A DNA stretch of 64,000 nt from Thermoleophilaceae bacterium (GCA_036378175.1 DASUWY010000024.1:62001-126000); one strand, 5' to 3'; positions 51,372 to 59,643 are shown, counted from the first letter of the stretch. The notes: generated by a model from the letters alone, not told the origin. Made by a program: numbers and translations.

Positions 51372-52466
51372 ATGATGCCCCGCCATCCCAAGCTGCGCCG
51401 CGCCTTGAAGTCGGCACTCGTGATCGCCTGCGCCTTCGCGCTGGCCGCCACAGCCATTGTGGCGATCAGCCGGCTCCAGGACCAGTCCACAGCGGCGCGC
51501 GACGCGCAGCTCAAGCTGATCGGCCTGCGGCTCGACCTCGCCCAGATCCAGCAGGTGCCGTGGGGCGCGGCGCCAGGCGAAGGCGACAGCCTCAGCGACG
51601 TGAGGGACGAGCTCCAGGGCGACCAGCAGGGAATCGAGCAGACGCTCAACGAGCTGAGCCGCGGAGGCAGCCTGCCTGACCGGTCGCGGATCGACGAGCC
51701 GTTTCGCAAGACGATGGCCGCGCTCTGGCAGATCCTCCACGCGGTGTCGACGGGGCGGAGCGAGGTGGCCAACAGGGCGTCGGACACCGCCGCCCGGCAG
51801 GCGTACGTGGCCGACGTCGCGCTCCAGAAGGCCGCGAAGCACGACCGCGTGCGCTCGTTGCACGCTCTCTGGAAGTCTCGAGTTGGTTCGGCCGGCGTGA
51901 TCCTGCTGCTCGTGTTCGCGTTCGCGTGGTTCTACCGTCGCGCGGTGCGGTCTCGCCGGGTGGCGGAGGATCTCGCGGCGGAGAACCGAAGGCTGCTTGC
52001 GGAGAGCCAGGAGGAGGCGCTCACGGACCCCCTCACAGGGCTCGGCAATCGCCGCGCGCTCATGGCCGATTTCGATGAGTGGGAGGTCGGCGCGAGCGGA
52101 GAGCAGACGCTCGTGGCCCTCTTCGACCTCGATGGCTTCAAGCACTACAACGACAGCTTCGGTCATCCGGCTGGCGACGCGGTGCTGCGGCTGCTTGGCG
52201 GCCGCCTCGCCGACGCCGTGGAGGCTCGCGGCCGCGCCTACCGCATGGGTGGCGATGAGTTCTGCGTGCTGGCGTCGCTGTCCGAGGACGACGCGCGGCA
52301 ACTCGCCGGCGACGCCGCCGAGGCGCTGTCGGAGACCGGCGTGGGGTTCTCGATCACCTGCTCCTACGGAATGGCACTGATGCCGAGGGAGACACTCAAC
52401 CCGAAGCGCGCCCTGAGTCTCGCCGATCAGCGCATGTACCGGCACAAGCATTCCGCCGCGGCCTAG
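51372..52466 (+). CDS. Two-TM periplasmic-sensor diguanylate cyclase
   Basis: 364 residues. Membrane segments at about 12-34 and 172-190 flank an extracytoplasmic helical sensor of 135 residues. The GGDEF domain follows, with RMGGDEFC at 291-298 intact and the substrate loop FDLDGFKHYND, so it should make c-di-GMP. The allosteric RxxD site is not evident. Start at ATG 51372 (MMPRHPK); an AAAGGG run lies just before it and no better site was found. Followed by a small protein gene. Confidence 0.9.
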   Translation: MMPRHPKLRRALKSALVIACAFALAATAIVAISRLQDQSTAARDAQLKLIGLRLDLAQIQQVPWGAAPGEGDSLSDVRDELQGDQQGIEQTLNELSRGGSLPDRSRIDEPFRKTMAALWQILHAVSTGRSEVANRASDTAARQAYVADVALQKAAKHDRVRSLHALWKSRVGSAGVILLLVFAFAWFYRRAVRSRRVAEDLAAENRRLLAESQEEALTDPLTGLGNRRALMADFDEWEVGASGEQTLVALFDLDGFKHYNDSFGHPAGDAVLRLLGGRLADAVEARGRAYRMGGDEFCVLASLSEDDARQLAGDAAEALSETGVGFSITCSYGMALMPRETLNPKRALSLADQRMYRHKHSAAA

Positions 52467-52540
52467 TCACGGCTAAGTACTGGCGAAAAGCCGGGTTAAG
52501 CGCCGATGCCCCGGGCAGCCGACGGTTGGAGGCTCATGAC

Positions 52541-52678
52541 ATGCCGTCAGTAACGCTCTACGAGCAGACCGACATCCCGCCCGGGATGACCTGCGACGAA
52601 TACCGCCGGCTGCACTCCGCGACCACGCACCATCGCAGGCTGCGCCTGCCGTGGCTCGGAACCATCTTGCGCTGGTAG
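52541..52678 (+). CDS. 45-residue small protein
   Basis: MPSVTLYEQTDIPPGMTCDE begins a 45-residue peptide, basic at its C-terminus (HHRRLRLPWLGTILRW). It has a GGAGG Shine-Dalgarno eight bases upstream of ATG and its own stop at 52676-52678. The fully open, well-initiated frame and G/C-rich third positions support it as a real gene. One Cys. Function unknown; downstream of the GGDEF gene and convergent with the unknown 505-residue gene. Confidence 0.62.
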   Translation: MPSVTLYEQTDIPPGMTCDEYRRLHSATTHHRRLRLPWLGTILRW

Positions 52679-52679
52679 C

Positions 52680-54197
52680 TCAGACGGGCGCCGAGTAGCT
52701 GTCCGGGTCGTCGTCGAAGCCCCAGTCCGCCGACGGCGTAACCCCATCCTCCAGGTCCTCCTCCGGCTCGGGAGGAGCCGGAGCAGCGGCAGGCGCGGGC
52801 GGGGGTGGCTCAGGCTCAGCCACAGCAGTGGAAGGAGCATCCGGCCAGTAACGCTTGACCTGTTCCCGCTGGACGAGCGGCTCTGCACTCTGCCTCCGCA
52901 ACTCCGCCCGCTCCGGCGCGAAGCGCCGGTTGTCTCTGGCCTCGATCTCGAACGGCTCCGCACTCCGCAGCAAGATGTCATCGGCCGCGCTCTTGAGATC
53001 GGCATCGAGGAAGCCACACAACACGTCCCGCAGCAGCGCGCGCAACTGCTCCTCCACCTCGAGCACAAGCTCACGCGGCGACTCGGACCCGATCGTGTCC
53101 ATGTAAGCCTCGCCGCTGCCGCCTCCGATCACGAAGCGCTCGAGCGTGAAGGCCATCTCGATGCGTCGCTGGAGCGCACGGCGGTCTGACTCCTCCGCGC
53201 ACAGCGCCGCGAGCCGGAGGCCGAGGCTGGCGCGGCCGGTGTCGTCGCTTCCGTCGAGCAGCGCACGCAGCGCGAGCAGGTAGTCGGACAGCGCCTCCGT
53301 GTCGAGCCCGCGCTCGCAACCCATCTCGAAGCGAGACAGCGCCCACGCCACCGCGCCGCCCGCGCGCGCGTCCCCGAGGACGCCGATCAGGTCGCGAAGC
53401 TCGGGCTCTTCGTCGGCGGTGAGGAGCCACGGCTCGCCGCGCAGGTGTCCCCCCGAGCCGAGCTGGACCGGCTGCCACGCGCCCTCGTCTGCGCGTGCCC
53501 ACGCGAGCGGCCCGAGCGCCACCGCGCCGGCCTTGAACAGGCGGAGGGCCGTGAGCAGGCGGCGGAAGCGAATGCGCGCCTCTGTGACCGGCAGCGGCAC
53601 GTCGTTGCGGATGTCGCGCTTGAGCACGGCCACCACGTGCGGACCGCCGGCGCGCTCACGCGGGTCCGCCCAGACGGCTTCGGGCGGGGCGTCGATCCCC
53701 TCGCCGCTCATCAGCGAAAGACCGTCGCCGAGGTCCACGCGCCCCTGCTCCAGGTCGAGCCCCGGCAGCGGCGCGAGCACGGTGGCGGCGAGACTGTCCT
53801 CGTAGAGAGTCCGCTCCACCTCGCCGTACAGCTTCTCGAAGCGCTGCTCGGGGAAGTCGAAGCGAGTGGCGTCGGCGTACAGCCTGCCGAGGAACTCGCG
53901 CAGAGCCGGCTCGGCGTCCACCCCTGGCACGCCCTGCAGCCGCAGGTAGAGCGCGGCCCCCTGGCCGAGCGCCTCCGCCGCCTCCGCACACGAGGCGAGC
54001 GCTTTCAGGGACTCCCAGCGCTCATCGATGAACTTGTCCGTCAGAGGCGTGTAGCGGTAGAGGACGGTCTTCGAGCCGGCCGGCTGCTCGTCGACCTCGA
54101 ACTCGATCTCGGCGCCCGCGCGTAGGTCCTCCTCGAGCAGGGCCGCGGCGTCGAGCGCGAAGCCGCGGAGGGCGTCATGAAGCTCGCGATTTCGCAT
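52680..54197 (-). CDS. Large acidic protein of unknown function
   Basis: 505 residues from ATG 54197 (MRNRELHDALRG); the in-frame sequence further upstream is Arg-rich noise. The first 440 residues look like a soluble globular protein, with long helices in the second half (ESDRRALQRRIEMAFTLERFVIGGG). The tail from about 440 is Pro/Ala/Glu-rich and ends in DWGFDDDPDSYSAPV. No catalytic motif recognised. It is transcribed alone, between the small-protein gene and an HxlR gene, both of which have separate starts. Its size and strong coding bias make it certain to be expressed. Confidence 0.78.
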   Translation of the reverse strand: MRNRELHDALRGFALDAAALLEEDLRAGAEIEFEVDEQPAGSKTVLYRYTPLTDKFIDERWESLKALASCAEAAEALGQGAALYLRLQGVPGVDAEPALREFLGRLYADATRFDFPEQRFEKLYGEVERTLYEDSLAATVLAPLPGLDLEQGRVDLGDGLSLMSGEGIDAPPEAVWADPRERAGGPHVVAVLKRDIRNDVPLPVTEARIRFRRLLTALRLFKAGAVALGPLAWARADEGAWQPVQLGSGGHLRGEPWLLTADEEPELRDLIGVLGDARAGGAVAWALSRFEMGCERGLDTEALSDYLLALRALLDGSDDTGRASLGLRLAALCAEESDRRALQRRIEMAFTLERFVIGGGSGEAYMDTIGSESPRELVLEVEEQLRALLRDVLCGFLDADLKSAADDILLRSAEPFEIEARDNRRFAPERAELRRQSAEPLVQREQVKRYWPDAPSTAVAEPEPPPPAPAAAPAPPEPEEDLEDGVTPSADWGFDDDPDSYSAPV

Positions 54198-54235
54198 ACG
54201 CGGCCGTTTCGCCGCGCGTGCCTGCGTTCCTGCGA

Positions 54236-54580
54236 CTAGACGGCAGCAGCGGCCGCTGCGGGCTCGCGCTTCAGCCACTCGCGCCCGTACCGGCGCATGT
54301 CCTCGAGCAGAGGCAGGAGCGCCTCACCCTTGGTCGTGAGCGAGTACTCCACGCGCGGCGGAACCTCGGGGAACGTCTTGCGCACCACGATCCCCTCCTC
54401 CTCCAGCGCGCGCAGCCGCAGCGACAGGGTGCGTGGGCTGATGCCGGTGAGTGAGCGCTCGAGCTCGCAGAAGCGGGCCCGGCCCGCGGCGAGGTCGCGA
54501 ATCACGAGGATGGTCCACTTGCCGCAGATGAGATCGGCGGTTGCGCAGACCGGGCAAGTATCCAGAGGCTCGCACTCCAT
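54236..54580 (-). CDS. HxlR-family winged-helix regulator
   Basis: 114 residues. The N-terminal CPVCATADLICGKWTILVIRDLAAGRARFCELER segment (shown in part by CGKWTILVIRDL) and SPRTLSLRLRALEEEGIVVR form the HxlR/MarR-like wing. Two or three Cys near the N-terminus (residues 3, 9, 12, 19) allow redox or aldehyde sensing as in HypR/QorR. A palindrome lies upstream. No target gene is obvious; its own promoter is the likely target. Confidence 0.85.
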   Translation of the reverse strand: MECEPLDTCPVCATADLICGKWTILVIRDLAAGRARFCELERSLTGISPRTLSLRLRALEEEGIVVRKTFPEVPPRVEYSLTTKGEALLPLLEDMRRYGREWLKREPAAAAAAV

Positions 54581-54599
54581 GAATGCGAGTCTAGCGCGT

Positions 54600-54618
54600 T
54601 ACTTCACGAACTGAAGTA
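54600..54618. promoter_or_regulatory. Putative HxlR operator
   Basis: TACTTCA (54600-54606), CGAAC, TGAAGTA (54612-54618): a perfect 7-bp inverted repeat with a five-base spacer, 20 bases upstream of the regulator's ATG. Confidence 0.72.
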
Positions 54619-54635
54619 TGTGGTTTTGCCCTGCT

Positions 54636-54699
54636 AGATGGTGGATTCCGAATTACCGTGCCCGTCATCCGCGGGTGCGGGAATGAGGATCCACCATCT
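54636..54699 (-). terminator. Long stem after the AIM24 gene
   Basis: AGATGGTGGAT (54636-54646) and ATCCACCATCT (54689-54699) pair exactly, with a further G/C-rich inner stem. The AIM24 stop codon lies at its 3' end on the minus strand. May act as a terminator or a transcript-end structure. Confidence 0.5.
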
Positions 54700-55484
54700 C
54701 AACTGCCCAGATTGCTGAGCAGGCCTCCCAGGCCGCCGCCGCTCTGGTTGGAGCCGCTCACCCGCTCGGTGACCTTCCCCTCGCTCGGCTGGACAAGCAC
54801 CCAACCCTCGCCGGAGAACGCCACCTGCACCGTCTCGCCGGACCCCATGCCCACGAAGCTCTTGAGGTTGGCGTCCGTCTTGATGGAGCTCTTCACGCCC
54901 TGTGACCACACGATCGCGGCCTGCGGGTCGCAGAAGGTGGGCGCGCTGCCCACGTCGAGCAGCATCGGCGGGCCGTCGGAGATCACCGCCACCGTCCCGG
55001 TGCCCTTGAGCTTGATGTTGAAGAGACCGCCCGTGAGCACACCGGACACGCCCTCGACCTTCTTGATGTCCCAGTCCACGCCCGCGTCGAAGGCCAGCAC
55101 GTTCTGGCCGTTGACCGTGAGCTCCTCGTCGTTCAGCTGAAGCAGATGGACCTCCTGCGCCCGCACGGCGAGGAACACCTCCCCCGTGCCGGACACCTTC
55201 ATGAGGTCGACGCCCTCCCCGGTGGCGACCTTCTTCATCAGGCGCTTCATGCCGCTTCCCGCGTGCTCGAAGTGCACGTCGCCCTGGTAGGCCACCATCG
55301 CGCCCTGGCGCGCCTGGATGGTCACCGCCTCGAGCCGCACCTTCAGCAGCCTCTCGTTCTGTAGCGAGAACGCGTCCTGCGACTGCGTCTCCTTGAACTC
55401 GGCCAGTGAGCTGTTCAACCCTGCCTCCTTCGACGTGTCCAAACCGTATGGCCCCACTGTGGCGGGCATGGCCCGCGCCGTCAA
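54699..55484 (-). CDS. AIM24-family protein
   Basis: 261 residues of the TIGR00266/AIM24 beta-sandwich family. The middle contains the repeating pattern VTGEGVDLMKVSGTGEVFLAV and the glycine-rich LTGGLFNIKLKGTGTVAVISDG, typical of this family. The C-terminus is Gly-rich (GGGLGGLLSNLGS). The molecular function is unknown; related proteins in actinobacteria are often near RNA or membrane biogenesis genes. Six bases separate it from pilT on the same strand. Confidence 0.85.
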   Translation of the reverse strand: MTARAMPATVGPYGLDTSKEAGLNSSLAEFKETQSQDAFSLQNERLLKVRLEAVTIQARQGAMVAYQGDVHFEHAGSGMKRLMKKVATGEGVDLMKVSGTGEVFLAVRAQEVHLLQLNDEELTVNGQNVLAFDAGVDWDIKKVEGVSGVLTGGLFNIKLKGTGTVAVISDGPPMLLDVGSAPTFCDPQAAIVWSQGVKSSIKTDANLKSFVGMGSGETVQVAFSGEGWVLVQPSEGKVTERVSGSNQSGGGLGGLLSNLGS

Positions 55485-55490
55485 CCGGGG

Positions 55491-56627
55491 TTAGGAGTAG
55501 TCGGCGTTCTGGCCGTTCGCGCCGGCGAACACGTTCTCCACAGACGTGGAGCGCTGACCATCGGAGGAGACGAGCAGCTTGAAGTCGTGCGGGTGGGTGG
55601 CGGCGCGCAGCGCCTCCTCCATCGACACGCGGCCGGCCTGCACGTGCTTGAGCAGGGCCTGGTCGAAGGTCTGCATGCCGTAGTACTCGCCCTCGAAGAT
55701 CACCTCGGTGAGGCGGCCCGTCTCCTCCGGGTTCATGATCATGTCTCGCACGCGACCGGTCATGCGGAGGATCTCGCAGGTGGCCACGCGGCCCCTGCCG
55801 TCCGGCGTCCGGACGAGGCGCTGGGAGATAACGCCCTTCAGCGTGCCGGCGAGCATGGCGCGCGCCTGCTGCTGCTGGTGGGGCGGGAAGAAGTCGACGA
55901 TGCGGTTGACCGTCTCGGGCGCGTCCACGGTGTGCAGCGTGGAGAACACGAGATGGCCGGTCTCCGCCGCTGACAGCGCGGTGCTCACCGTTTCCTCGTC
56001 TCGCATCTCGCCCACGAGGATCACGTCCGGGTCCTGGCGCAGGACGCGCCGGAGCGCTCGCTTGAACGAGGTGGTGTCGCTGCCCACCTCGCGCTGGTTG
56101 ATGATCGACAGCTTGTCGCGGTGCAGGAACTCGATCGGGTCCTCGATCGTCACCACGTGCTTTGACTGCGTGCGGTTGATCTCATCGATCATCGCCGCGA
56201 GCGTGGTGGACTTGCCCGAGCCGGTGGTGCCGGTGACGAGGATGATGCCGCGCTCCTCCATCGCCAGCTCGGCGATGACAGGCGGGAGGTTGAGCTCATC
56301 CACCGTGCGGATCGTGTGCGGAATCGCGCGGCACACGAGGGAGATCACGCCGCGCTGGCGGAACGCGTTCACGCGGAAGCGGGCGAGACCGGGCACGGCG
56401 TAGGAGAAGTCCACCTCGAACTCCTCGGCGAACTCCTTCAGCTTGAGCTCCTCCGTGAGCATCTCCTTGAAGACGATCTCGGTGTCGTCGGGGCTCAGCG
56501 GCTCCGAATCCGGGATCGGCTCCAGAATGCCGTGCGTCCGGATGAGCGGACGGGACGGCACCTTGAGATGGAGGTCGGACCCCTCCGTCTCGATCACTCG
56601 GCGAAGGGCAGGCTGAAGATCGAACAT
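55491..56627 (-). CDS. pilT: PilT-type retraction ATPase
   Basis: 378 residues from ATG 56627. Walker A GTTGSGKST at 133-141, the Asp-box and His-box (ESQDPDVILVGEMRD and STLHTVDAPETVNRI), and AIRNLIRE-type motif seen here as GRLTEVIFEGEYYGMQTFDQ (in part). It powers type IV pilus retraction. It is the only clear pilus motor here, alongside a pilin-like protein at 17.5 kb. Its promoter region to 56795 holds the third 47-bp palindrome. Followed 6 bases later by AIM24. Confidence 0.92.
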   Translation of the reverse strand: MFDLQPALRRVIETEGSDLHLKVPSRPLIRTHGILEPIPDSEPLSPDDTEIVFKEMLTEELKLKEFAEEFEVDFSYAVPGLARFRVNAFRQRGVISLVCRAIPHTIRTVDELNLPPVIAELAMEERGIILVTGTTGSGKSTTLAAMIDEINRTQSKHVVTIEDPIEFLHRDKLSIINQREVGSDTTSFKRALRRVLRQDPDVILVGEMRDEETVSTALSAAETGHLVFSTLHTVDAPETVNRIVDFFPPHQQQQARAMLAGTLKGVISQRLVRTPDGRGRVATCEILRMTGRVRDMIMNPEETGRLTEVIFEGEYYGMQTFDQALLKHVQAGRVSMEEALRAATHPHDFKLLVSSDGQRSTSVENVFAGANGQNADYS

Positions 56628-56710
56628 CGCCTCTTGTATCGGCGCGCGGGCGCCTGGTCTTAAGTGCCGTCCGCGAGCTCGCCCCGCCCCGGGCGCTGGC
56701 CGTCCAAGCG

Positions 56711-56759
56711 GACGTGGTTGATCTAAACGCTGACTATCAGCCTTTCGATCAACCACGTC
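56711..56759 (-). repeat. 47-bp palindromic element, copy 3 (opposite orientation)
   Basis: GACGTGGTTGATC and GATCAACCACGTC pair perfectly (13 bp). Centre is ACTAT, the reverse complement of the ATAGT loop in copies 1 and 2, and the inner stem is GGCTG/CAGC. It lies between sigma-factor gene end and pilT start. Confidence 0.87.
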
Positions 56760-56795
56760 AGCGGACCGAACTGGCCGGCCCTACGCCCTACGGGG

Positions 56796-57902
56796 TTAAG
56801 CGACGTCGCGCAGCTTCTGCGCCTCAGCGAGAGACTGCAGCTTCTTCAGCGACTGATTCTCGATCTGGCGGATGCGCTCGCGCGTGACGTTGAACGTGCG
56901 GCCCACCTCGTCGAGCGTGCGCGGATGCTCGCCGCCCAGCCCGTAGCGAAGCTCGAGCACACGCCGCTCGCGGTACGAGAGGTTCTCTAGAGCCTCGCGC
57001 AGAGCCTCCTTGGTGAGGATCTCCGCCGCCCGCTCGTACGGCGATTCGGCCCGCTCGTCGGCGATGAACTGCCCGAACTCGGACTCCTCCTCGTCGCCGA
57101 CCGGCTTCTCCAGCGACACAGGCGCCTGCGCCGACCGCTTGATCGAGTCGACCTCCTCGGGCTCGATCCCCGTGACCTCGGCGATCTCCTCCGGAGTGGG
57201 CTCGCGGCCAAGCTCGGTGACGAGCTTGCGCTCGGCACGGCCGATCTTGTTCAGCTTCTCCACCACGTGCACCGGGATGCGGATGGTGCGCGCCTTGTCG
57301 GCCAGGGCACGCGCGATCGCCTGCCGGATCCACCAGGTGGCGTAGGTGGAGAACTTGAAGCCCTTGCGGTAGTCGAACTTCTCGGCCGCACGCACGAGGC
57401 CCAGCGTGCCCTCCTGGATGAGGTCCAGGAACGGCAGGCCCTGGTTGCGGTAGTTCTTCGCAATTGAGACGACGAGTCGCAGGTTGGACTCGACCATCTT
57501 CTGCTTCGCGTCGAGATCGCCGCGCTCGATGCGCTTGGCGAGGTCGACCTCCTCCTGTGCCGTGAGCAGCCGGACCTTGCCGATGTCCTTGAGGAACAGC
57601 TGCAGCGAGTCGGTGGTCATGTCCGGGCGCAGGTCGAGCTGCGTCTTCGCCTTGCGGCGACGTCCTCCGCGCTCGCTGCGCTCGGCTTCCGCCTGCGCCG
57701 CCGGGATCTGTTGGTCGATCTCCTCGACCAGCTCGATCTCCGACCGCTCGAGGAATCCGTGCAGATCCTCGATGTCGCTCTCGTCGAGATCCACCTCGGC
57801 GAGAGCCGTTGCCACCTCGGCGTAAGTCAGTACGCCGGTGGTCTGCCCCTTCGTGATGAGGAGCTTGACCTCCTCGAGTTCCTGAAGCTCAGCTACTGAC
57901 AT
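56796..57902 (-). CDS. rpoD: Primary sigma factor RpoD/SigA-like
   Basis: 368 residues, a compact sigma-70 factor. Region 1.2-2 is [28 protein letters not shown]; region 2 [36 protein letters not shown] carries the -10 recognition residues; region 4.2 [20 protein letters not shown] the -35 helix. The N-terminal 95 residues are the acidic region-1.1-like segment. Start ATG 57902 was chosen from the MSVAELQEL opening; a GTG upstream is possible. A good sigma-70 promoter for it is at 57967-57994. Confidence 0.93.
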   Translation of the reverse strand: MSVAELQELEEVKLLITKGQTTGVLTYAEVATALAEVDLDESDIEDLHGFLERSEIELVEEIDQQIPAAQAEAERSERGGRRRKAKTQLDLRPDMTTDSLQLFLKDIGKVRLLTAQEEVDLAKRIERGDLDAKQKMVESNLRLVVSIAKNYRNQGLPFLDLIQEGTLGLVRAAEKFDYRKGFKFSTYATWWIRQAIARALADKARTIRIPVHVVEKLNKIGRAERKLVTELGREPTPEEIAEVTGIEPEEVDSIKRSAQAPVSLEKPVGDEEESEFGQFIADERAESPYERAAEILTKEALREALENLSYRERRVLELRYGLGGEHPRTLDEVGRTFNVTRERIRQIENQSLKKLQSLAEAQKLRDVA

Positions 57903-58192
57903 CCCGTTTCTTTCGTCTCTGAGACGGCCCCGCCGCGCATACGAGGCCATTCAAGCATGCGATCGAAGTCTAGAAGCACATTCTGTGGCGTCAACGCGCG
58001 CGATCCCCGAAAGAGCGCTCTGGCTCACGTTTTTTACCCGCAAAACACGGGCCTCAAGCCAATAACCCGCCCGCGCGAAAAAAGTCTTACGCAAGGGGTA
58101 TGTAACTGGTCCGACCCGGCAACCTCCGTGACGGCCGCGCCAAGAGTATCGTGCGCGGTTCGTCCGGTGCGAGAGTCGCGGACGAAAGTGTG
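57903..58192. other. Intergenic region between sigma factor and a basic protein gene
   Basis: 290 bases. It contains the minus-strand sigma promoter (57967-57994), a T-rich run near 58030, and the plus-strand promoter of the downstream gene, which I could not define. No RNA family recognised, although a tiny CCCG/CGGG hairpin lies near 58040. Confidence 0.3.
57967..57994 (-). promoter_or_regulatory. Sigma-70 promoter for the sigma factor gene
   Basis: Read on the minus strand: TTGACG (57994-57989), 16 bases, TAGACT (57972-57967). A start site near 57960 would give a leader of about 58 bases before the ATG at 57902. Confidence 0.6.
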
Positions 58193-58555
58193 ATGAGCGA
58201 AGAGAACGACGGCATCCTCGGCAATCTTCCGCGCTCGCGGCCCGGCGTGCGGAGCGACAAGCGCGCCGGCGCGCGGCGCACGGGCGGGGCGGGTGCAGCC
58301 GCCGGTTCGCCCCCGGCCCCGGCCGCAAAGCCTTCCACCAAGCCGAAGGCGAAGGCCGCGGCCACGCCCAAGGCGGCAGCCAAGCCGAAGCCGCAGCCCA
58401 AACCGCCATCTGCGACCCCGCCGCCCCCGCCGCCCAGCCGTTCCAGCGATCCCATCGGGACGGCGCTCAGGGCCGGCGAGACGGTGGCCCTGACCGGCAT
58501 CAAGGTCGCCGGCAAGGTGGCGGGCGGGGTGCTGCGCCGCCTCCCCCGCCCGTGA
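58193..58555 (+). CDS. Small Ala/Pro/Lys-rich protein
   Basis: 120 residues. N-terminal 30 residues are polar (MSEENDGILGNLPRSRPGVR); 40-85 is a run of Lys-Ala-Pro repeats resembling histone H1-like or TonB-linker tails; the end (ETVALTGIKVAGKVAGGVL) is an amphipathic or weakly hydrophobic helix. It could be a nucleoid-associated or scaffold protein. ATG 58193 was chosen over an earlier GTG. It is followed directly by the YihY gene. Confidence 0.65.
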   Translation: MSEENDGILGNLPRSRPGVRSDKRAGARRTGGAGAAAGSPPAPAAKPSTKPKAKAAATPKAAAKPKPQPKPPSATPPPPPPSRSSDPIGTALRAGETVALTGIKVAGKVAGGVLRRLPRP

Positions 58556-59425
58556 GTGGTGGCGCCGCCGCGGCGCACTAGGCGCAGCTTCGGCCGCGCG
58601 GCGCGCGACTTCTACTGGAAGGCGTATCACGACAACCTCACCGGCCTGTCGGCGATGGTCGCCTACAACCTGCTGCTCTCGATCTTCCCGCTGGCGCTGC
58701 TCGCGCTCTTCATCGCCGGCAAGATCCTGCAGTCCAACGAGCTCGAGAACAGCGTGCTCAAGGACCTGCAGCACCTGTTTCCCACCACCGCGAAGAGCAC
58801 GCTCGAGTCGGTGCTCACGCGGGTGCGTCACTCATCAGCCGGACTCGGCATCGGAGCGCTCGTGACGAGCATCTGGATCGGAGCCTCGTTCTGGGGAGCT
58901 CTCGACACCGCCTTCTGCCGCATCTACCACGTGCGCTGCCGTAGCTGGGTGGAGCAGAAGCGCTTCGCGCTCGCCATGCTCGTGGTCGTCCTTCTATTCA
59001 TGGCCGCCACGGTGGCGGTGCCCACGCTGCAGTCGATCCTCGTGGGCGGGGCGAAGAACCTGCCGTTCGGCCTCGCGAAGGTGCACGACTTCGTCTTCGC
59101 CGCGAGCCTCGCGGCCGGGCTCTTGATCCTGTTCGCGATCCTCTGCGTGATCTACTGGAGCGTGCCCAACAGGCTCGTGCCGTGGAGGGCGATCTGGCCC
59201 GGCGCCCTCGGAGCAACGCTCGCGATCGGCGTGATCGACTACGCGTTCCCGCTCTACCTCACGAACATCAACACGATCGCGAGGCTCGGCACCACGCTGA
59301 TCTTCATCGTGATCGTGCTGATCTGGTTCTACGTGATCGCGATCATCGTGCTCGCCGGAGGCGTGATCAACGCGGCGCGCTTCGAGATCTATGACACGGG
59401 CGAGTTGAAGATGAAGAGGGCATAG
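58556..59425 (+). CDS. YihY/BrkB-family membrane protein
   Basis: 289 residues with six membrane segments, the first beginning near residue 35. The N-terminal AYNLLLSIFPLALLALFIAGK, the FWGALDTAFCRIYHV segment, and ending helices match the YihY/virulence-factor BrkB family. Its biochemical function is unsettled; earlier RNase BN claims are for other proteins. GTG follows immediately on the previous gene's stop codon. The stop codon of this gene, TAG at 59423-59425, lies within the first heptamer repeat. Confidence 0.88.
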   Translation: MVAPPRRTRRSFGRAARDFYWKAYHDNLTGLSAMVAYNLLLSIFPLALLALFIAGKILQSNELENSVLKDLQHLFPTTAKSTLESVLTRVRHSSAGLGIGALVTSIWIGASFWGALDTAFCRIYHVRCRSWVEQKRFALAMLVVVLLFMAATVAVPTLQSILVGGAKNLPFGLAKVHDFVFAASLAAGLLILFAILCVIYWSVPNRLVPWRAIWPGALGATLAIGVIDYAFPLYLTNINTIARLGTTLIFIVIVLIWFYVIAIIVLAGGVINAARFEIYDTGELKMKRA

Positions 59426-59478
59426 GGCATAGGGCATAGGGCTGTCCTTCCATGGCCTATGACCCATGACCTATGACC
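59418..59478. repeat. Inverted heptamer repeats (GGGCATA x3; inverted GGTCATA/GGTCATG x4)
   Basis: GGGCATA units at 59418-59438, then after a short gap CATGGCC, TATGACC, CATGACC, TATGACC (59451-59478), which read GGTCATA-like on the other strand. The two blocks can pair with G-U wobbles, forming a stem after the YihY stop codon. Confidence 0.88.
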
Positions 59479-59484
59479 TGTCTG

Positions 59485-59490
59485 TATATT
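59485..59490 (+). promoter_or_regulatory. Probable -10 box of the riboswitch transcript
   Basis: TATATT immediately upstream of the riboswitch. The -35 would fall within the heptamer repeats and is not clear. Confidence 0.4.
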
Positions 59491-59635
59491 TCCGCCGCTG
59501 CCTAATCGCCCGACGTGATCGGGCGAGTGGGGGAACCAACTGCCGGACCTTGGTCCGGCCGGGGCGAATGGGACGCATTGCCGCGTTCCTAGCGCAACTC
59601 GCGCGAGCCCGACAGCTCACCCCGCCGGCGCGACC
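59491..59635 (+). ncRNA. Cyclic-di-AMP riboswitch (ydaO/yuaA class)
   Basis: Signature blocks occur in order: CCGCCGCTGCCTAATC, GTGGGGGAACC near 59527-59537, GGGGCGAATGGG near 59560-59572, and GAGCCCGACAGCTCACCCCG at about 59605-59625. These match the conserved strand of the ydaO class, which in actinobacteria controls wall-remodelling genes. The downstream gene is an RlpA-like secreted protein, a typical target. An alternative fold that sequesters the end would turn expression off as c-di-AMP rises. Confidence 0.85.
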
Positions 59636-59643
59636 AAATCGCG

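Noticed and set aside
49197-52451. A 1084-codon minus-strand frame opposite the ATPase pair and GGDEF gene.
   Set aside because: Shadow of real plus-strand genes; no domain or composition supports it apart from the lipoprotein's different frame.
52467-52540. Flagellar sigma-28-like promoter (GCCGAT box) before the 45-residue gene.
   Set aside because: The -35-like TAAG element is at the wrong distance and no motility genes are nearby.
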